From: Nocardia africana NBRC 100379
Lineage (GTDB): Bacteria > Actinomycetota > Actinomycetes > Mycobacteriales > Mycobacteriaceae
Assembly (NCBI RefSeq): GCF_001612635.1
Contig: NZ_BDAV01000026.1
Coordinates: 1-50,940 of the forward strand
Length of the DNA stretch: 50,940 bases
Direction of reading: 5' to 3'
The notes beneath the pieces were generated by a model that did no database searches, had not been told where the DNA came from, and was given only the letters and a program-made list of their open reading frames with translations. The translations under genes were made by a program, and so were the position numbers. Each line of letters begins with the position of its first letter. The stretch's first letter is position 1. Of this stretch, positions 1-8,679 are shown piece by piece.

Positions 1-1
1 G

Positions 2-1522
2 CGACACATTTCTGCTGCGCGACAGCAGGACAACGCGACCGCTGGCGAGCGGCTGCTCAAAGACGCGCCACCGGAGGTGCGGGCGCTGCCGGGGCCGCCG
101 TTGGGCCGCACCGTCGTCGGGGGAGTGGAGTTGTTCGTGCCGGCCGAGATGGGTGTGTTCATCGCGGCCGGGCAACGCACCGGCAAAACAATGGCATGGG
201 CGATCCCGGCGGTGCTGAGTGCGTGGGGTCCGGTGATGGCGACCTCCAACAAGCCCGACCTCTACCGTCACACCGTGTTCGGTCGTGAACAGCGCGGCCG
301 AGTGTGGCTGTGTGATCTCCAGGCGGTGACCGGGCATCCGGTGTGCGGGTTCTGGGTCGACCTGCTCGCCCGAGTGCGCACATTGGCTGCCGCGCGAAAG
401 CTGGCCTCCTTCTTCGTCTCTGGTGCTTCGGGATCGGCGTCGGAGCGAGCGAACGCTCGCGTCGATTCGTATTTCGATGGTGGCGCTCAAGAACTTTTGG
501 CGTTGTATCTTCTGGCGGCCGCGTGTGTCGAGGGTGATTTGCTCCATGTCGCCGAATGGCTGTCCAGCGACCAGGACCAAACCCCCATTCTGATCCTGCG
601 CCACCACAATCATGACAGGGCGGCCCAGCGCATCCTCGACGCGCAGGGTTTATACGCGCGCCAAAGGGACGGTTTGTACGACATGGCGCGCCGGTTCTTG
701 AATGTGCTCTCCGACGAGGGCTATGCCACCATGATCACCCCACCCGCCCGCAAACATGTCACCGTCTACGAGACCGGCGAATCGATCGTCATCGACACCA
801 CCCCCGCGGCGGCAACGCACAACTTGCCCGAATTCAAACCCGCCGAGTTCATCACCAGCAACGACACCCTGTACGGGCTGTCGATGACCGGACCCGACTC
901 CGCCGCAGCCCTCACCGCCGCACTCGTCGGTCAAATCCTCGAATCCGCGCTGGCGTCCGCGCGTGCACGCCCCGACGGCCGCCTCGCCGTGCCGCTGCTG
1001 GCGGTGCTCGACGAAGCAGCCAACTGCGCACTCATCGACGCCTTGCCCAACTACTACACCTACGCCGCCGGATGCGGGGTGATCCTGCTGACCATCGTGC
1101 AAGTCCTCGAACAAGCCGAAGACCTCTGGGGCACAAACGGATTGACCGTCATCCGCGCCCAATCGATCGAAATATACGGCGGCAACATCGCCACCCCCTC
1201 CTACCTGGAGCAGTGGACGCGGCTGGTCGACGACCACGACGTCGCCGACCACTCCCGCTCCACCGGGCCGGGCGGCACCAACCGCAGCACCAGCTGGCGC
1301 GCCGAACCCATCCTCAACATCGCCAAACTCGCACGCCTTCCGAAAGACCGAGCCCTGGTCCGTCTCCCCGGCCACGAACCGATCCTGATCGAAAAGCGGT
1401 TCTGGTGGGACAACCCCGCTCTCGAACCACTCGTCACCCGCTCCCTCGCCCGCTACACCGACCCAGTCACACCACCGATCCAGCCGGACAACACGGGTGG
1501 GGCAGCAGGAGTCGAACTATGA
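2..1522 (+). CDS. Type IV secretion coupling ATPase (TraG/TraD-like), 5' end outside window
   Basis: This is probably the conjugation coupling protein, the ATPase that brings relaxase-bound DNA to the type IV channel at the membrane. A P-loop (AGQRTGKT) lies near residue 57 and a Walker B-like strand (LLAVLDEAAN) near residue 335, followed by the TraM-recognition/TraD-like C-terminal part. The frame is open from base 2 with no stop. The first in-window start (GTG at 77) is only about 30 codons before the P-loop, so the N-terminus, including any membrane helices, is probably missing. The stop overlaps the next gene's start (ATGA). The family call is fairly sure; the exact subfamily (TraD, TraG or VirD4) is not. 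Confidence 0.8.
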   Translation, partial: RHISAARQQDNATAGERLLKDAPPEVRALPGPPLGRTVVGGVELFVPAEMGVFIAAGQRTGKTMAWAIPAVLSAWGPVMATSNKPDLYRHTVFGREQRGRVWLCDLQAVTGHPVCGFWVDLLARVRTLAAARKLASFFVSGASGSASERANARVDSYFDGGAQELLALYLLAAACVEGDLLHVAEWLSSDQDQTPILILRHHNHDRAAQRILDAQGLYARQRDGLYDMARRFLNVLSDEGYATMITPPARKHVTVYETGESIVIDTTPAAATHNLPEFKPAEFITSNDTLYGLSMTGPDSAAALTAALVGQILESALASARARPDGRLAVPLLAVLDEAANCALIDALPNYYTYAAGCGVILLTIVQVLEQAEDLWGTNGLTVIRAQSIEIYGGNIATPSYLEQWTRLVDDHDVADHSRSTGPGGTNRSTSWRAEPILNIAKLARLPKDRALVRLPGHEPILIEKRFWWDNPALEPLVTRSLARYTDPVTPPIQPDNTGGAAGVEL

Positions 1523-2370
1523 CCACACCCGCAATACCTGCAGCTTCACGACAGCGGAAGTCCATGGTTCCTGCGTATCCGGACTTCGTCACCTTCGCCG
1601 AGCAATGGCTGTTCCCGTTCGTCACCGTCCGCCTCGCCGAAGCCAACCGCGAACACACCTGGACCTGGTGCAATCAATGGTGGCGCCACCGCGCGGTCAG
1701 TGTGCGTGTGGCTTACCTGCACCGAGTCTTCGAAGCCATGCGCGCCGACAAGAACGCCGCCGGCCTGTCGACCTTCATACTCCACCACCTCGACCCCCAC
1801 TTCCGCGTCATCCTCGACGCCGCGAATGGCCCACTGCACCGCTGCACGCGCACCAAGCATGTTGCCCTGCCGTCGCTTTCCTACGAGCACGTGCCGCCCG
1901 GATGGTTCAAAGCCCCAACCAAATCGGACACGAAACCTGGCCATACCAAGCCTTATCGGTTCGGGCATTACGCCGATTTCGTGGAGCAATGGCTGCTGCC
2001 GGTCACCGCCGTCCGCATCGCAGCCAACCACCGCGAGGACCAGAACACGTGGTGTCGGCGATGGTGGGACCACCGCAGCGTCGCCGTGCGCTTCGCCGCC
2101 CTGCACGCGGTATTCGAAGCCGCTCGCATCGCTGAGGATGGCTCTGCCATGTCGACACTGTTCGTCTCCCACATCGACCCGCACTTCCGTTACATCCTCG
2201 ACGCCGCCAACGGACCCCTGCACCGCTGCACCCCTGACCGCCACACACCCGAAACCGGACTACCCACAGCAGAGGTGCCCGCCAACTGGTTCGCCGCGCT
2301 CGGAAACCCCACCCCAACAGAAGAACTCGGATTTGGGCCGGACTTCCGCCGTCATCGACATGCGGAGTAA
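1519..2370 (+). CDS. DUF4913 protein with two tandem domains
   Basis: 283 residues. Two similar copies of a DUF4913-like unit are visible: residues about 15-115 (YPDFVTFAEQWLFPF, then TWCNQWWRHR, then LDPHFRVILDAANGPLHRC) and about 140-250 (YADFVEQWLLPV, then TWCRRWWDHR, then IDPHFRYILDAANGPLHRC). DUF4913 proteins are commonly found beside actinobacterial conjugation genes; their biochemical role is unknown. The ATG at 1519 overlaps the coupling-ATPase stop, so the two are translationally coupled. An upstream extension of the frame lies inside the ATPase gene and was discarded. The internal duplication is unusual, because the family is normally a single unit. The stop falls inside the first copy of a 30-bp tandem repeat. 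Confidence 0.75.
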   Translation: MTTPAIPAASRQRKSMVPAYPDFVTFAEQWLFPFVTVRLAEANREHTWTWCNQWWRHRAVSVRVAYLHRVFEAMRADKNAAGLSTFILHHLDPHFRVILDAANGPLHRCTRTKHVALPSLSYEHVPPGWFKAPTKSDTKPGHTKPYRFGHYADFVEQWLLPVTAVRIAANHREDQNTWCRRWWDHRSVAVRFAALHAVFEAARIAEDGSAMSTLFVSHIDPHFRYILDAANGPLHRCTPDRHTPETGLPTAEVPANWFAALGNPTPTEELGFGPDFRRHRHAE

Positions 2371-2413
2371 GAGCGTGGGTGATATCGACATCCGGAGTCA
2401 AAGCGTGGCTGAT
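2354..2413 (+). repeat. 30-bp tandem direct repeat, two copies
   Basis: Two adjacent 30-base units (2354-2383 and 2384-2413) match at 26 of 30 positions; both begin atcgacat and contain cggagt. The first copy contains the stop of the DUF4913 gene. The motif resembles the multiple terminal repeats of IS21-family insertion sequences, but no transposase gene follows, so it may be a solo IS end or an unrelated operator. The identification is tentative; the repeat itself is directly visible. Confidence 0.6.
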
Positions 2414-2988
2414 ACTGATGGCGCTCGTCGAAAACAGCCAGAGTCGCTAGCCGAAATTGGCCACCGGGCACGCTACAGACTCGTGTTCAGGTGGTCGTCG
2501 GCGGCCCACCGAGGTCGGCTACGGTCCGTGACAAGACCTAGACGCGCGGCGAGCTGGCCCAGGACACCGACCGACGGAACGAGCTGATCTGCCGGTGCTG
2601 TCGTTGGATGTCGCGGCATGTGGTCGCCGAGCCGGCCAGGGCGGAGCCATTCTCGTTCGCCTATGGTTCGAAGTGTGACCGAAATCCTCACCCACTCAGC
2701 GCCTTTCGCCGCCGCGGCGACTGCGATGCGCGAGCCGTTCCTGTTCCTCTACATCACCGAGAAGTGCCCGTTGCCCTGCGTTCACTAGGCAAGTCATCTG
2801 CCGGAATTGACTCTGTCGGCATTCCGGGAAGCCCGATTTGCGGCCTCAGTACCGTCGTTAAGCCGGACGACTTCGGGCCAGGCATGAACGTAGCGGTGCG
2901 ACCGATATGGCGCGACTAGAGCGTGGTGGATCTCGGTCGTACGGGAACCCGAAACTCGGAGCCCGCCGACACGCGCCTCCTCGCGAAC
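2371..2988. other. Gene-poor, decayed interval
   Basis: Between the DUF4913 gene and the end of the minus-strand kinase gene I find no intact gene. The interval holds the second copy of the 30-bp repeat and a 41-codon radical-SAM-like fragment (listed separately). Longer open frames here have no recognisable motifs or ribosome sites and look like chance. The content suggests a recombination junction between the conjugation block and the cargo. Confidence 0.5.
2663..2788 (+). pseudogene. Truncated radical SAM enzyme N-terminus
   Basis: A 41-codon frame from ATG 2663 ends EPFLFLYITEKCPLPCVH and then a TAG stop. This matches the start of radical SAM barrels: a beta strand, then CxxxCxxC binding the 4Fe-4S cluster. 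The stop stands exactly where the third cysteine codon would be. No continuation of the barrel is visible in any downstream frame, so this looks like the broken 5' end of a larger gene. Too short to name a subfamily. Chance cannot be excluded, but the aromatic strand plus CPLPCVH spacing is quite specific. Confidence 0.45.
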
Positions 2989-3903
2989 CTAGGTGTATGG
3001 CGACCAGCGCGTATCGTCTTTGCGCTGGAAGCTGGTGAAACGGTGGCGCCATTGCTCGTACAGCGACGGATTGGCGGACAGCACTGGCAGAACGCTCGTG
3101 ACCAGTTGAAACTCTCGTAGGCGCCGCAGAATCGGGAACCCGCTCCACGTGGTCACGTCGATCCCGTAGGTGTCGACGACCTGCTGATGGAAGTTGGTGG
3201 TGTAGTCCATCCGAAGATGGCCGACGGCGACGGGGGCAAGGTCCCATTCCCGAGGGCCATATGCTGCGCCGTCGAAGTCGCAGATGACCGCGCCGGTTTG
3301 GCTCTTAATCAGGTTGCCGGTGAAAGCGTCGCCGTGAATCGGCCCCAGGGGGAGCGTCGGCTCGATGGATGCGAGGTCCTCGGAGAGCTCCTCGATGGTG
3401 TCGAGCAGAAACTGATGGTCGGCTGGGCCGAGGACTTGCTCCTCCCGGACGCGCTGAGTTATCGCCTGCAGAGGGTTCCACAAGGGCAGGGGGTCGGCGG
3501 GCGGTGGGAGCCCGTGAAGATGGCGCAGGATCTCGCCGAGGTCGACGCCGTTGGGCGGAGATGCTGGCGCCGCGGCGAGGGTGACGGTGTGCCAGAAGGT
3601 GATGGCGTGCTCGCCCATGTGAAGCGGTTGTGGGAGGTCGTCGACGAGCCGTACAGCCGGGGCCTCGTGTCGGGCTAGCCAGCGAGCGACGGTGATGACC
3701 TTGCCTACCCGTTGCCGGATGGCGGTCGAGCCAGATATCCGGACGGTGATCGGACTCGTGGCGAGGTTGTACACCGCGTTGTTGGTGAATTTCGCCAGCG
3801 CTGCGCCGCTGGCGTCGAGGCCGACTTCCGCGCACGCCGACTCCAAGACCGTGCGGGTCCAGTCCGCTGTTTCGCCGGCCTGTCGCGCGGGCGGAGGCGT
3901 CAT
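2989..3903 (-). CDS. APH/choline-kinase-fold phosphotransferase
   Basis: 304 residues. The catalytic loop PIHGDAFTGN and metal-binding CDFDG, followed by YGPREWDL, mark the aminoglycoside-phosphotransferase/choline-kinase fold, which transfers phosphate from ATP to a small-molecule hydroxyl. The substrate is unknown. The ATG at 3903 overlaps the stop of the upstream regulator (ATGA); the much longer open frame upstream lies inside the regulator gene and was rejected. A second kinase with the same HGDxxTGN...GPRExDL signature is at 29251-30147, also coupled to an HTH/TPR regulator. Resistance is possible, but a role with the saccharide operon or its regulator is equally likely. Confidence 0.75.
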   Translation of the reverse strand: MTPPPARQAGETADWTRTVLESACAEVGLDASGAALAKFTNNAVYNLATSPITVRISGSTAIRQRVGKVITVARWLARHEAPAVRLVDDLPQPLHMGEHAITFWHTVTLAAAPASPPNGVDLGEILRHLHGLPPPADPLPLWNPLQAITQRVREEQVLGPADHQFLLDTIEELSEDLASIEPTLPLGPIHGDAFTGNLIKSQTGAVICDFDGAAYGPREWDLAPVAVGHLRMDYTTNFHQQVVDTYGIDVTTWSGFPILRRLREFQLVTSVLPVLSANPSLYEQWRHRFTSFQRKDDTRWSPYT

Positions 3904-5306
3904 ACCGACTCCTGCAACGTGCGGATGGACCGTGCCAGATCGTGCAGACCCGGTTCCGGGGCGGCGTCGAGGGCGAGGTCGTATAGCGGCTTGAGTCGGT
4001 GGATGGTGCGCACGGACCGCACTGTAGATGCCGCAGCGACGGCTTGTCGTCCTGCCTGCAATCCGAGTTCGGTTGCCCCGACACGCAGGTACGCGCATCC
4101 CAGGGCTGTGGATTCGAAGCATCGGCTGCGGGTCATCTCGGGCCCGCGCATGCTGATGGCGCGCGTGAGGTGGTCGATGCCTGCCTGTATGTCCGCGTTC
4201 GTTGGCGAGGGTTGAGCGGTCAGAGCGACGCCGAACGAGGCGTTGAGGTCGGCCTCGCCGAAGAACTGGATCCAGGCTTGGGCGTTGTCGGGGGTCGAGC
4301 GGGTGAATTCGTCCTCGGCGCGGCCGAGGGACCGTTGCATCTGTGCGCGGTCGTCGAGCAGTGCGTAGGCCCAGGCCTCGTTGGCGCACAGCATAGCCAC
4401 GGTGAGTGGGCAACCGGCGTTCTGCGCCTCCAACTGGCCGAGCTGGAAGAACTTCAGCGCCACTCGATACATCTCGGAATCGGGCTTGTTGCGGTGGCTC
4501 GCCTCCCCGCCGCGGTGCAGGTGCAGGCGGCCGGCACGGTAGAGCACGTTGGCCGCCAGGGAGTGGTCGCCGACCTTGTGAGCGATCGTGTGGGCACGTT
4601 GGAAGTGTTTGCGGGCCGATCGGTAGAGCCCGAGGTCGAAGCTGGTCCACGCCGCGAGGTTGTGCATATCGGCTAGGGCCGAACGCAGCTGCAGGTGGGT
4701 GCGTTCGCTGCCGTCGGAATTGAGTAGTTGCTGTGACCAACGCACCTGGGCTGCGATGGCGTCGCGACAGGCGCCTCCGCCGAACTGATAGTCCAGGGTG
4801 CGCATGGCCGCCGTGAGCGAGGTCATGCGGTCGATGTCGGTTTGCCCGATGCTGCCAGGCGCGGGCGCAGGTTCGGCGTCCGCGTCGAGGGGTTGCCACC
4901 AGGTGGCGGCGGTGTCGTCGTCGGTGCCCATCGTGACGTTGGCTGCGTGGGACAGCAGTTGTTTGATCTGTTCGCGCTCGGTGGGGTCGGCGGTGCAGGC
5001 CGCAGCCGCCTGGTCGAGGCTGTGGGCCAGCGGATCGTCGAACGCCAGGCCCATGTAGCCGCGCGGTATGCCCATCCCGTCGGCAACGCGCACGAGGACG
5101 TCCCAGGCTTGGATTCGACGGCCCTTGCGGATCACCTCGTAGACCTCGGACTGGTGCAGCCCAGTCATCCGCGCGATCTGGCGTTGGCCGATTCCCCCGC
5201 GCTGCAGCAGGTCGAACACGAGCTTGAGATCGCGAGCGGCCAGCGCCCGCCGCATCTGCGGTGACTCCCAGATCTCCGGCGCGACTTCATTTCGCTGTGG
5301 ACTCAC
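3900..5306 (-). CDS. HTH transcriptional regulator with TPR-like C-terminal region
   Basis: 468 residues from GTG 5306. The N-terminal 75 residues contain a helix-turn-helix (GIGQRQIARMTGLHQSEVYEV), and the rest is alpha-helical and TPR-like (for example TIAHKVGDHSLAANVLYRAGR), as in XRE/TPR regulators of Streptomyces and Nocardia. GTG 5306 is preferred because GGAG lies 7 bases upstream; an in-frame ATG at 5324 is the alternative. The longer frame to 5651 runs into the intergenic region and has no domain. The gene is divergent from the saccharide operon starting at 5724 and coupled to the kinase downstream, so it is a plausible local regulator of both. Confidence 0.75.
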   Translation of the reverse strand: MSPQRNEVAPEIWESPQMRRALAARDLKLVFDLLQRGGIGQRQIARMTGLHQSEVYEVIRKGRRIQAWDVLVRVADGMGIPRGYMGLAFDDPLAHSLDQAAAACTADPTEREQIKQLLSHAANVTMGTDDDTAATWWQPLDADAEPAPAPGSIGQTDIDRMTSLTAAMRTLDYQFGGGACRDAIAAQVRWSQQLLNSDGSERTHLQLRSALADMHNLAAWTSFDLGLYRSARKHFQRAHTIAHKVGDHSLAANVLYRAGRLHLHRGGEASHRNKPDSEMYRVALKFFQLGQLEAQNAGCPLTVAMLCANEAWAYALLDDRAQMQRSLGRAEDEFTRSTPDNAQAWIQFFGEADLNASFGVALTAQPSPTNADIQAGIDHLTRAISMRGPEMTRSRCFESTALGCAYLRVGATELGLQAGRQAVAAASTVRSVRTIHRLKPLYDLALDAAPEPGLHDLARSIRTLQESV

Positions 5307-5723
5307 GCGACAGCTCCATCCCATTCGGTGGCCATCTGTTGTCGACCACATTCCCAGGTCCTCGGCCAGATCACTGGGAAACGGCTGGCGCCAACGAAAT
5401 TGACTAGCGCTACCAGTCATCGAAGTGACGAGCCGAGCCGACCACCGTCGCTGCTTACCTGCGCCGGGCCAGCAGGTGAATCCTCGATGAACTAGCGAAA
5501 GCCACGGCTGGTCAGAACGTTTCGCAGAGCACCCGGTGCGAGCCATGTGCCTGCGGAGACGACACGGCCACCCGCGTCGGGAAGGCGGCAATCCATGGTT
5601 CAGATCGTCTCGTGCACCCAACCAGTTACTCACGAAGTCGAGCCCGATCACGGAAGTCCCACTGCGGCCGACCAGGGCCTGATCGGCGGTCGAGGAGCAT
5701 CCTCACGAGTCGGTGTGCGTCCC
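5307..5723. promoter_or_regulatory. Divergent intergenic region, probable promoters
   Basis: About 417 bases separate the minus-strand regulator from the plus-strand saccharide operon, so promoters for both should lie here. A short palindrome, TAGCGCTA, at 5405-5412 could be an operator half. No convincing -35/-10 pair could be chosen by eye. GAGGAG at about 5692-5697 is too far from ATG 5724 to be its ribosome site. Confidence 0.35.
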
Positions 5724-6974
5724 ATGCAGGTCGCGGTGGTAGGGCAGGGCTACGTGGGGCTCCCGCTGGCCCTGCATGCGGCAGCGGCCGGCCACCATGT
5801 CATCGGGTTCGACACCGACCGCGCCAAGGTCGATGGCCTGAAGTCCGGCCGCTCGCCGATCGAGGATGTCGCCGACAACGCACTGCAGTCGGCCCTGAGC
5901 GGCGGCAGGTACAGGCCGTCGTCGCGGCCGCGCGATCTGGTCGGGTTCGACATCGCGGTGATCGCCGTGCCCACGCCGCTGGCAGACGGAGAACCTGATC
6001 TGGCGTTCATCCGGGCAGCGGGACGGTTGGTGGGTGTCCACCTGCGCGCGGGCGCCCTCGTGGTGCTCGAGTCCACGAGCTACCCGGGCACCACCCAGAT
6101 CCTGGGCGACGTGCTCGAATCAGCATCGGGGTTGAAGCGCGGCGCCGATTTCGGGCTCGGTTTCAGCCCCGAGCGCATCGACCCGGGCAACCAGCAGTGG
6201 ACCGTCGCGACGACACCCAAGGTCGTCTCTGGGATCGACACGGTGTCCCTGGCCCGGGTCGCGGAGTTCTACGCCGGCCTGGTCGATCGGGTCGTACTGG
6301 TGGACCGGTGCGAAGAAGCCGAGCTGGCCAAACTGTTGGAGAACACCTTCCGGGCGGTCAACATCGCCGTGGTCAACGAGCTGGCCGAGATCGCTCGCCG
6401 TGCTGGCGTCGACTTCCGTCGGGCGCTGGCCGCGGCGGCGTCCAAGCCGTTCGGGTTCATGGCGTTCGACCCCGGGCCCGGCGTCGGCGGGCACTGCCTG
6501 CCGGTCGACCCGATCTACCTGTCCTGGTGGGCCGAACAGCACGCCGGAGGGCGATCCGCGCTGATCGACCTGGCCGCCCAGATCAACAATAGTCGCCCGG
6601 CCCAGGTCGTCGAACGGCTCGCCCTCTCCCTATGCGCGCGCGGCCGTGACCTCGCCGGCGCGCAGATCCTGCTGTTGGGGCTGTCCTACAAACCGGGCAG
6701 CGGCGATATCCGTGAGTCTCCCGCTGTCGAGGTCGCCCAGTTGCTCACCGCGCGCGGCGCCCGCGTCGTGGCGTGTGACCCGTTCGTGCCCGCGTCTGCG
6801 GCCACGGGGATCGTCCTGATCGAGGACCTGTCTCTCGAGGTGGCCGCCGCCGACGCGGTCGTGGTGCTGACTGATCACGATTGCTTCGACTATGACCGGA
6901 TCGCCGCCGAGGCCGCGTTCGTCTTTGACTGCCGCGGCCGCGTGGCCGCGAGCTCGACCGTGGAGCAGCTGTGA
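5724..6974 (+). CDS. Nucleotide sugar dehydrogenase (UDP-HexNAc 6-dehydrogenase type)
   Basis: 416 residues. Oxidises C6 of a UDP-sugar to the uronate with two NAD+. The N-terminal Rossmann motif VVGQGYVGLPLA is at residues 5-16 and the catalytic cysteine is C258 in GGHCLPVDPIYL. The GHCxPVDP form is typical of UDP-GlcNAc/UDP-ManNAc dehydrogenases (WecC/WbpO/TviB group) rather than UDP-glucose dehydrogenases. ATG 5724 was chosen because it puts the Rossmann strand at the N-terminus as in the family and gives the usual length; the frame is open further upstream to 5547. First gene of the saccharide operon; its TGA overlaps the next GTG. With the following epimerase it could make UDP-GalNAcA, as the Vi-antigen enzymes do. 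Confidence 0.85.
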   Translation: MQVAVVGQGYVGLPLALHAAAAGHHVIGFDTDRAKVDGLKSGRSPIEDVADNALQSALSGGRYRPSSRPRDLVGFDIAVIAVPTPLADGEPDLAFIRAAGRLVGVHLRAGALVVLESTSYPGTTQILGDVLESASGLKRGADFGLGFSPERIDPGNQQWTVATTPKVVSGIDTVSLARVAEFYAGLVDRVVLVDRCEEAELAKLLENTFRAVNIAVVNELAEIARRAGVDFRRALAAAASKPFGFMAFDPGPGVGGHCLPVDPIYLSWWAEQHAGGRSALIDLAAQINNSRPAQVVERLALSLCARGRDLAGAQILLLGLSYKPGSGDIRESPAVEVAQLLTARGARVVACDPFVPASAATGIVLIEDLSLEVAAADAVVVLTDHDCFDYDRIAAEAAFVFDCRGRVAASSTVEQL

Positions 6975-7942
6975 AGGCGGGCGTGCGGGTCACGGTGACC
7001 GGCGGCGCCGGATTCATAGGTTCGAATCTGGTCCACCAGCTCCTGCGGAACCCGGCGATCGGCGCGGTCACCGTCATCGACGATTGCTCGACCGGCACGG
7101 TGGAGCGCTTGGCAGCCGACCGATCGGCGATCGACTTCCGTCTCGCCAGCATCCTGGACCCTGACGCGGTCACCGATGCGGTCGCCGGTGCCGATGCGGT
7201 CGTCCACCTCGCCGCGCTCGGGTCGGTGCCACGCTCGATCCAACACCCGCTGGCCAGCCACCACGCCAACGCCACGGGCACACTGCAGGTCTTGGAGGCC
7301 TGCCGCCGAGCCGACGGCCCGCTGCTGATCGCGGCGTCCTCGTCGTCGGTGTACGGGGCCAACCCTCGGCTGCCACGCGCGGAGGACTCCGTGACGATGC
7401 CGGTGAGCCCGTACGCGGTGACCAAGCTGGCGACCGAGGCCTACCTGGGCGCCTACCACGCCAGCTTCGGGCTCCCAGTCCTGCCGCTGCGGTTGTTCAA
7501 CGTCTTCGGGCCCGGCCAGCGCGCCGGACATCCCTACGCCGCGGTCATTCCGCGGTTCATCACCGCCATGCTGGCCGGAGAACCGATCCAGGTTCACGGT
7601 GACGGCACCCAGACCCGGGACTGGACCTTCGTCGACACAGTGTGCCAGGTGATCGGTGCCGCGATCGTCGACCGGGTGACCAGCCCGTGGCCGGTGAATC
7701 TAGCCTTCGGCACCCAGCACTCGGTCCTCGAGGTCGCCACCGAGATCGCCGATCTCCTGGGCCGCGAACTCACCGTCGAGCACACCGCGCCGCGTCCCGG
7801 CGACGTCGCCCACTCCCACGCCGATCCGGCGCGATTGCGTGCGCTGTTTCCCGCCGTCACCACCTGCGGGTTGCGCGAAGGCCTGGCGCGCACCATCGCC
7901 TGGCATCACGAACTGGGCGAGGTGAGTCGATGCACATCCTGA
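6971..7942 (+). CDS. NAD-dependent sugar epimerase/dehydratase
   Basis: 323 residues, extended SDR superfamily. The NAD motif TGGAGFIGSN is at residues 10-19 and the catalytic Tyr/Lys pair is Y148/K152 in SPYAVTKLATE, with SSSSVYG just before. This suggests a UDP-hexose (perhaps UDP-HexNAcA) 4-epimerase of the WbpP/TviC/GalE group. The GTG start overlaps the previous stop by four bases. The gene ends 13 bases inside the next one. The exact sugar cannot be told from sequence alone. Confidence 0.85.
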   Translation: MKAGVRVTVTGGAGFIGSNLVHQLLRNPAIGAVTVIDDCSTGTVERLAADRSAIDFRLASILDPDAVTDAVAGADAVVHLAALGSVPRSIQHPLASHHANATGTLQVLEACRRADGPLLIAASSSSVYGANPRLPRAEDSVTMPVSPYAVTKLATEAYLGAYHASFGLPVLPLRLFNVFGPGQRAGHPYAAVIPRFITAMLAGEPIQVHGDGTQTRDWTFVDTVCQVIGAAIVDRVTSPWPVNLAFGTQHSVLEVATEIADLLGRELTVEHTAPRPGDVAHSHADPARLRALFPAVTTCGLREGLARTIAWHHELGEVSRCTS

Positions 7943-8679
7943 TGTATCACCTCGTCGACGACGCGGTCACCGACCCGATGTCGGTGCCCCTGAACCGGTT
8001 CCGCGCCCAGATGCAGCTGCTCGCCGAGCACTACACGGTGCTGACCGAGACCGACCTGCACCGGATGATCACCGCCGGCGCGCGCCTGCCATCCCGGTCG
8101 GTGCTGCTCACCTTCGACGACGGCTACACCAACACGATCACCACGGTCCTGCCGATCCTCGAGCAGCATGGGCTGCCCGCCGTCATGGCCGTGTGCGGCG
8201 GCTACCTCACCCCCGACCGGCCGCTGTCCACACCCCATGTCGTCGATCAGATGGCGGGTCTGGCCGGTGTGCGCCGATGGCTCGCGAGCGGGCGCAGCGT
8301 CGCCGCACACGGTTACACCCACCAACGCCTCACCACCGCAACGGATCTCGGCCTCGCGTGGCAGGTCCTGGGGGAACGGGAAACGCTCGCCGATCTGCTC
8401 GGTGGCCCACCGGCGACGTTCGTCTACCCCTACGGCGCCTACGACCTGCGCGTGCAGCGTGTGGTGGCGCGCGTCTACCCGCTGGCGATGGCGACCGACG
8501 AGCACCACCGGGTCGACATCGGCCATCCGTACAGCCTGCCGCGCATCCAGGTCGACCCGAGCTGGAGCCTGGCCGCGTTCCAGGCCGCGCTCGACAGCGA
8601 CACCGACCCGGCGACCGCCCAGCACAACGCCCGACGAGTCGACACCGCCGCCGGCCGATCCTCAGGAGTATCCCGATGA
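7930..8679 (+). CDS. Polysaccharide deacetylase (carbohydrate esterase 4)
   Basis: 249 residues. NodB-homology motifs are present: TFDDGY with D63 and D64, the metal-binding pair H127/H131 in AHGYTH, and YPYGAYD near residue 162. The family removes N-acetyl groups from GlcNAc-type sugars. There is no signal peptide, so it probably acts in the cytoplasm on a small glycoside rather than on cell wall. ATG 7930 is chosen because the protein begins with the usual HILMYH strand; an upstream extension of the frame lies inside the epimerase gene. The stop overlaps the following ATG (ATGA). Confidence 0.85.
   Translation: MHILMYHLVDDAVTDPMSVPLNRFRAQMQLLAEHYTVLTETDLHRMITAGARLPSRSVLLTFDDGYTNTITTVLPILEQHGLPAVMAVCGGYLTPDRPLSTPHVVDQMAGLAGVRRWLASGRSVAAHGYTHQRLTTATDLGLAWQVLGERETLADLLGGPPATFVYPYGAYDLRVQRVVARVYPLAMATDEHHRVDIGHPYSLPRIQVDPSWSLAAFQAALDSDTDPATAQHNARRVDTAAGRSSGVSR

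Noticed and set aside
650..1375. 241-codon minus-strand frame inside the coupling ATPase
   Set aside because: Gly/Val/Asp-rich antisense shadow of a gene with clear Walker motifs.
2608..2919. 103-codon plus-strand frame in the interval after DUF4913
   Set aside because: No similarity or ribosome site; it overlaps the more convincing radical-SAM fragment in another frame.
5307..5651. 115-residue N-terminal extension of the HTH regulator
   Set aside because: No domain, poor composition, crosses the promoter region, and GTG 5306 has a well-placed GGAG.
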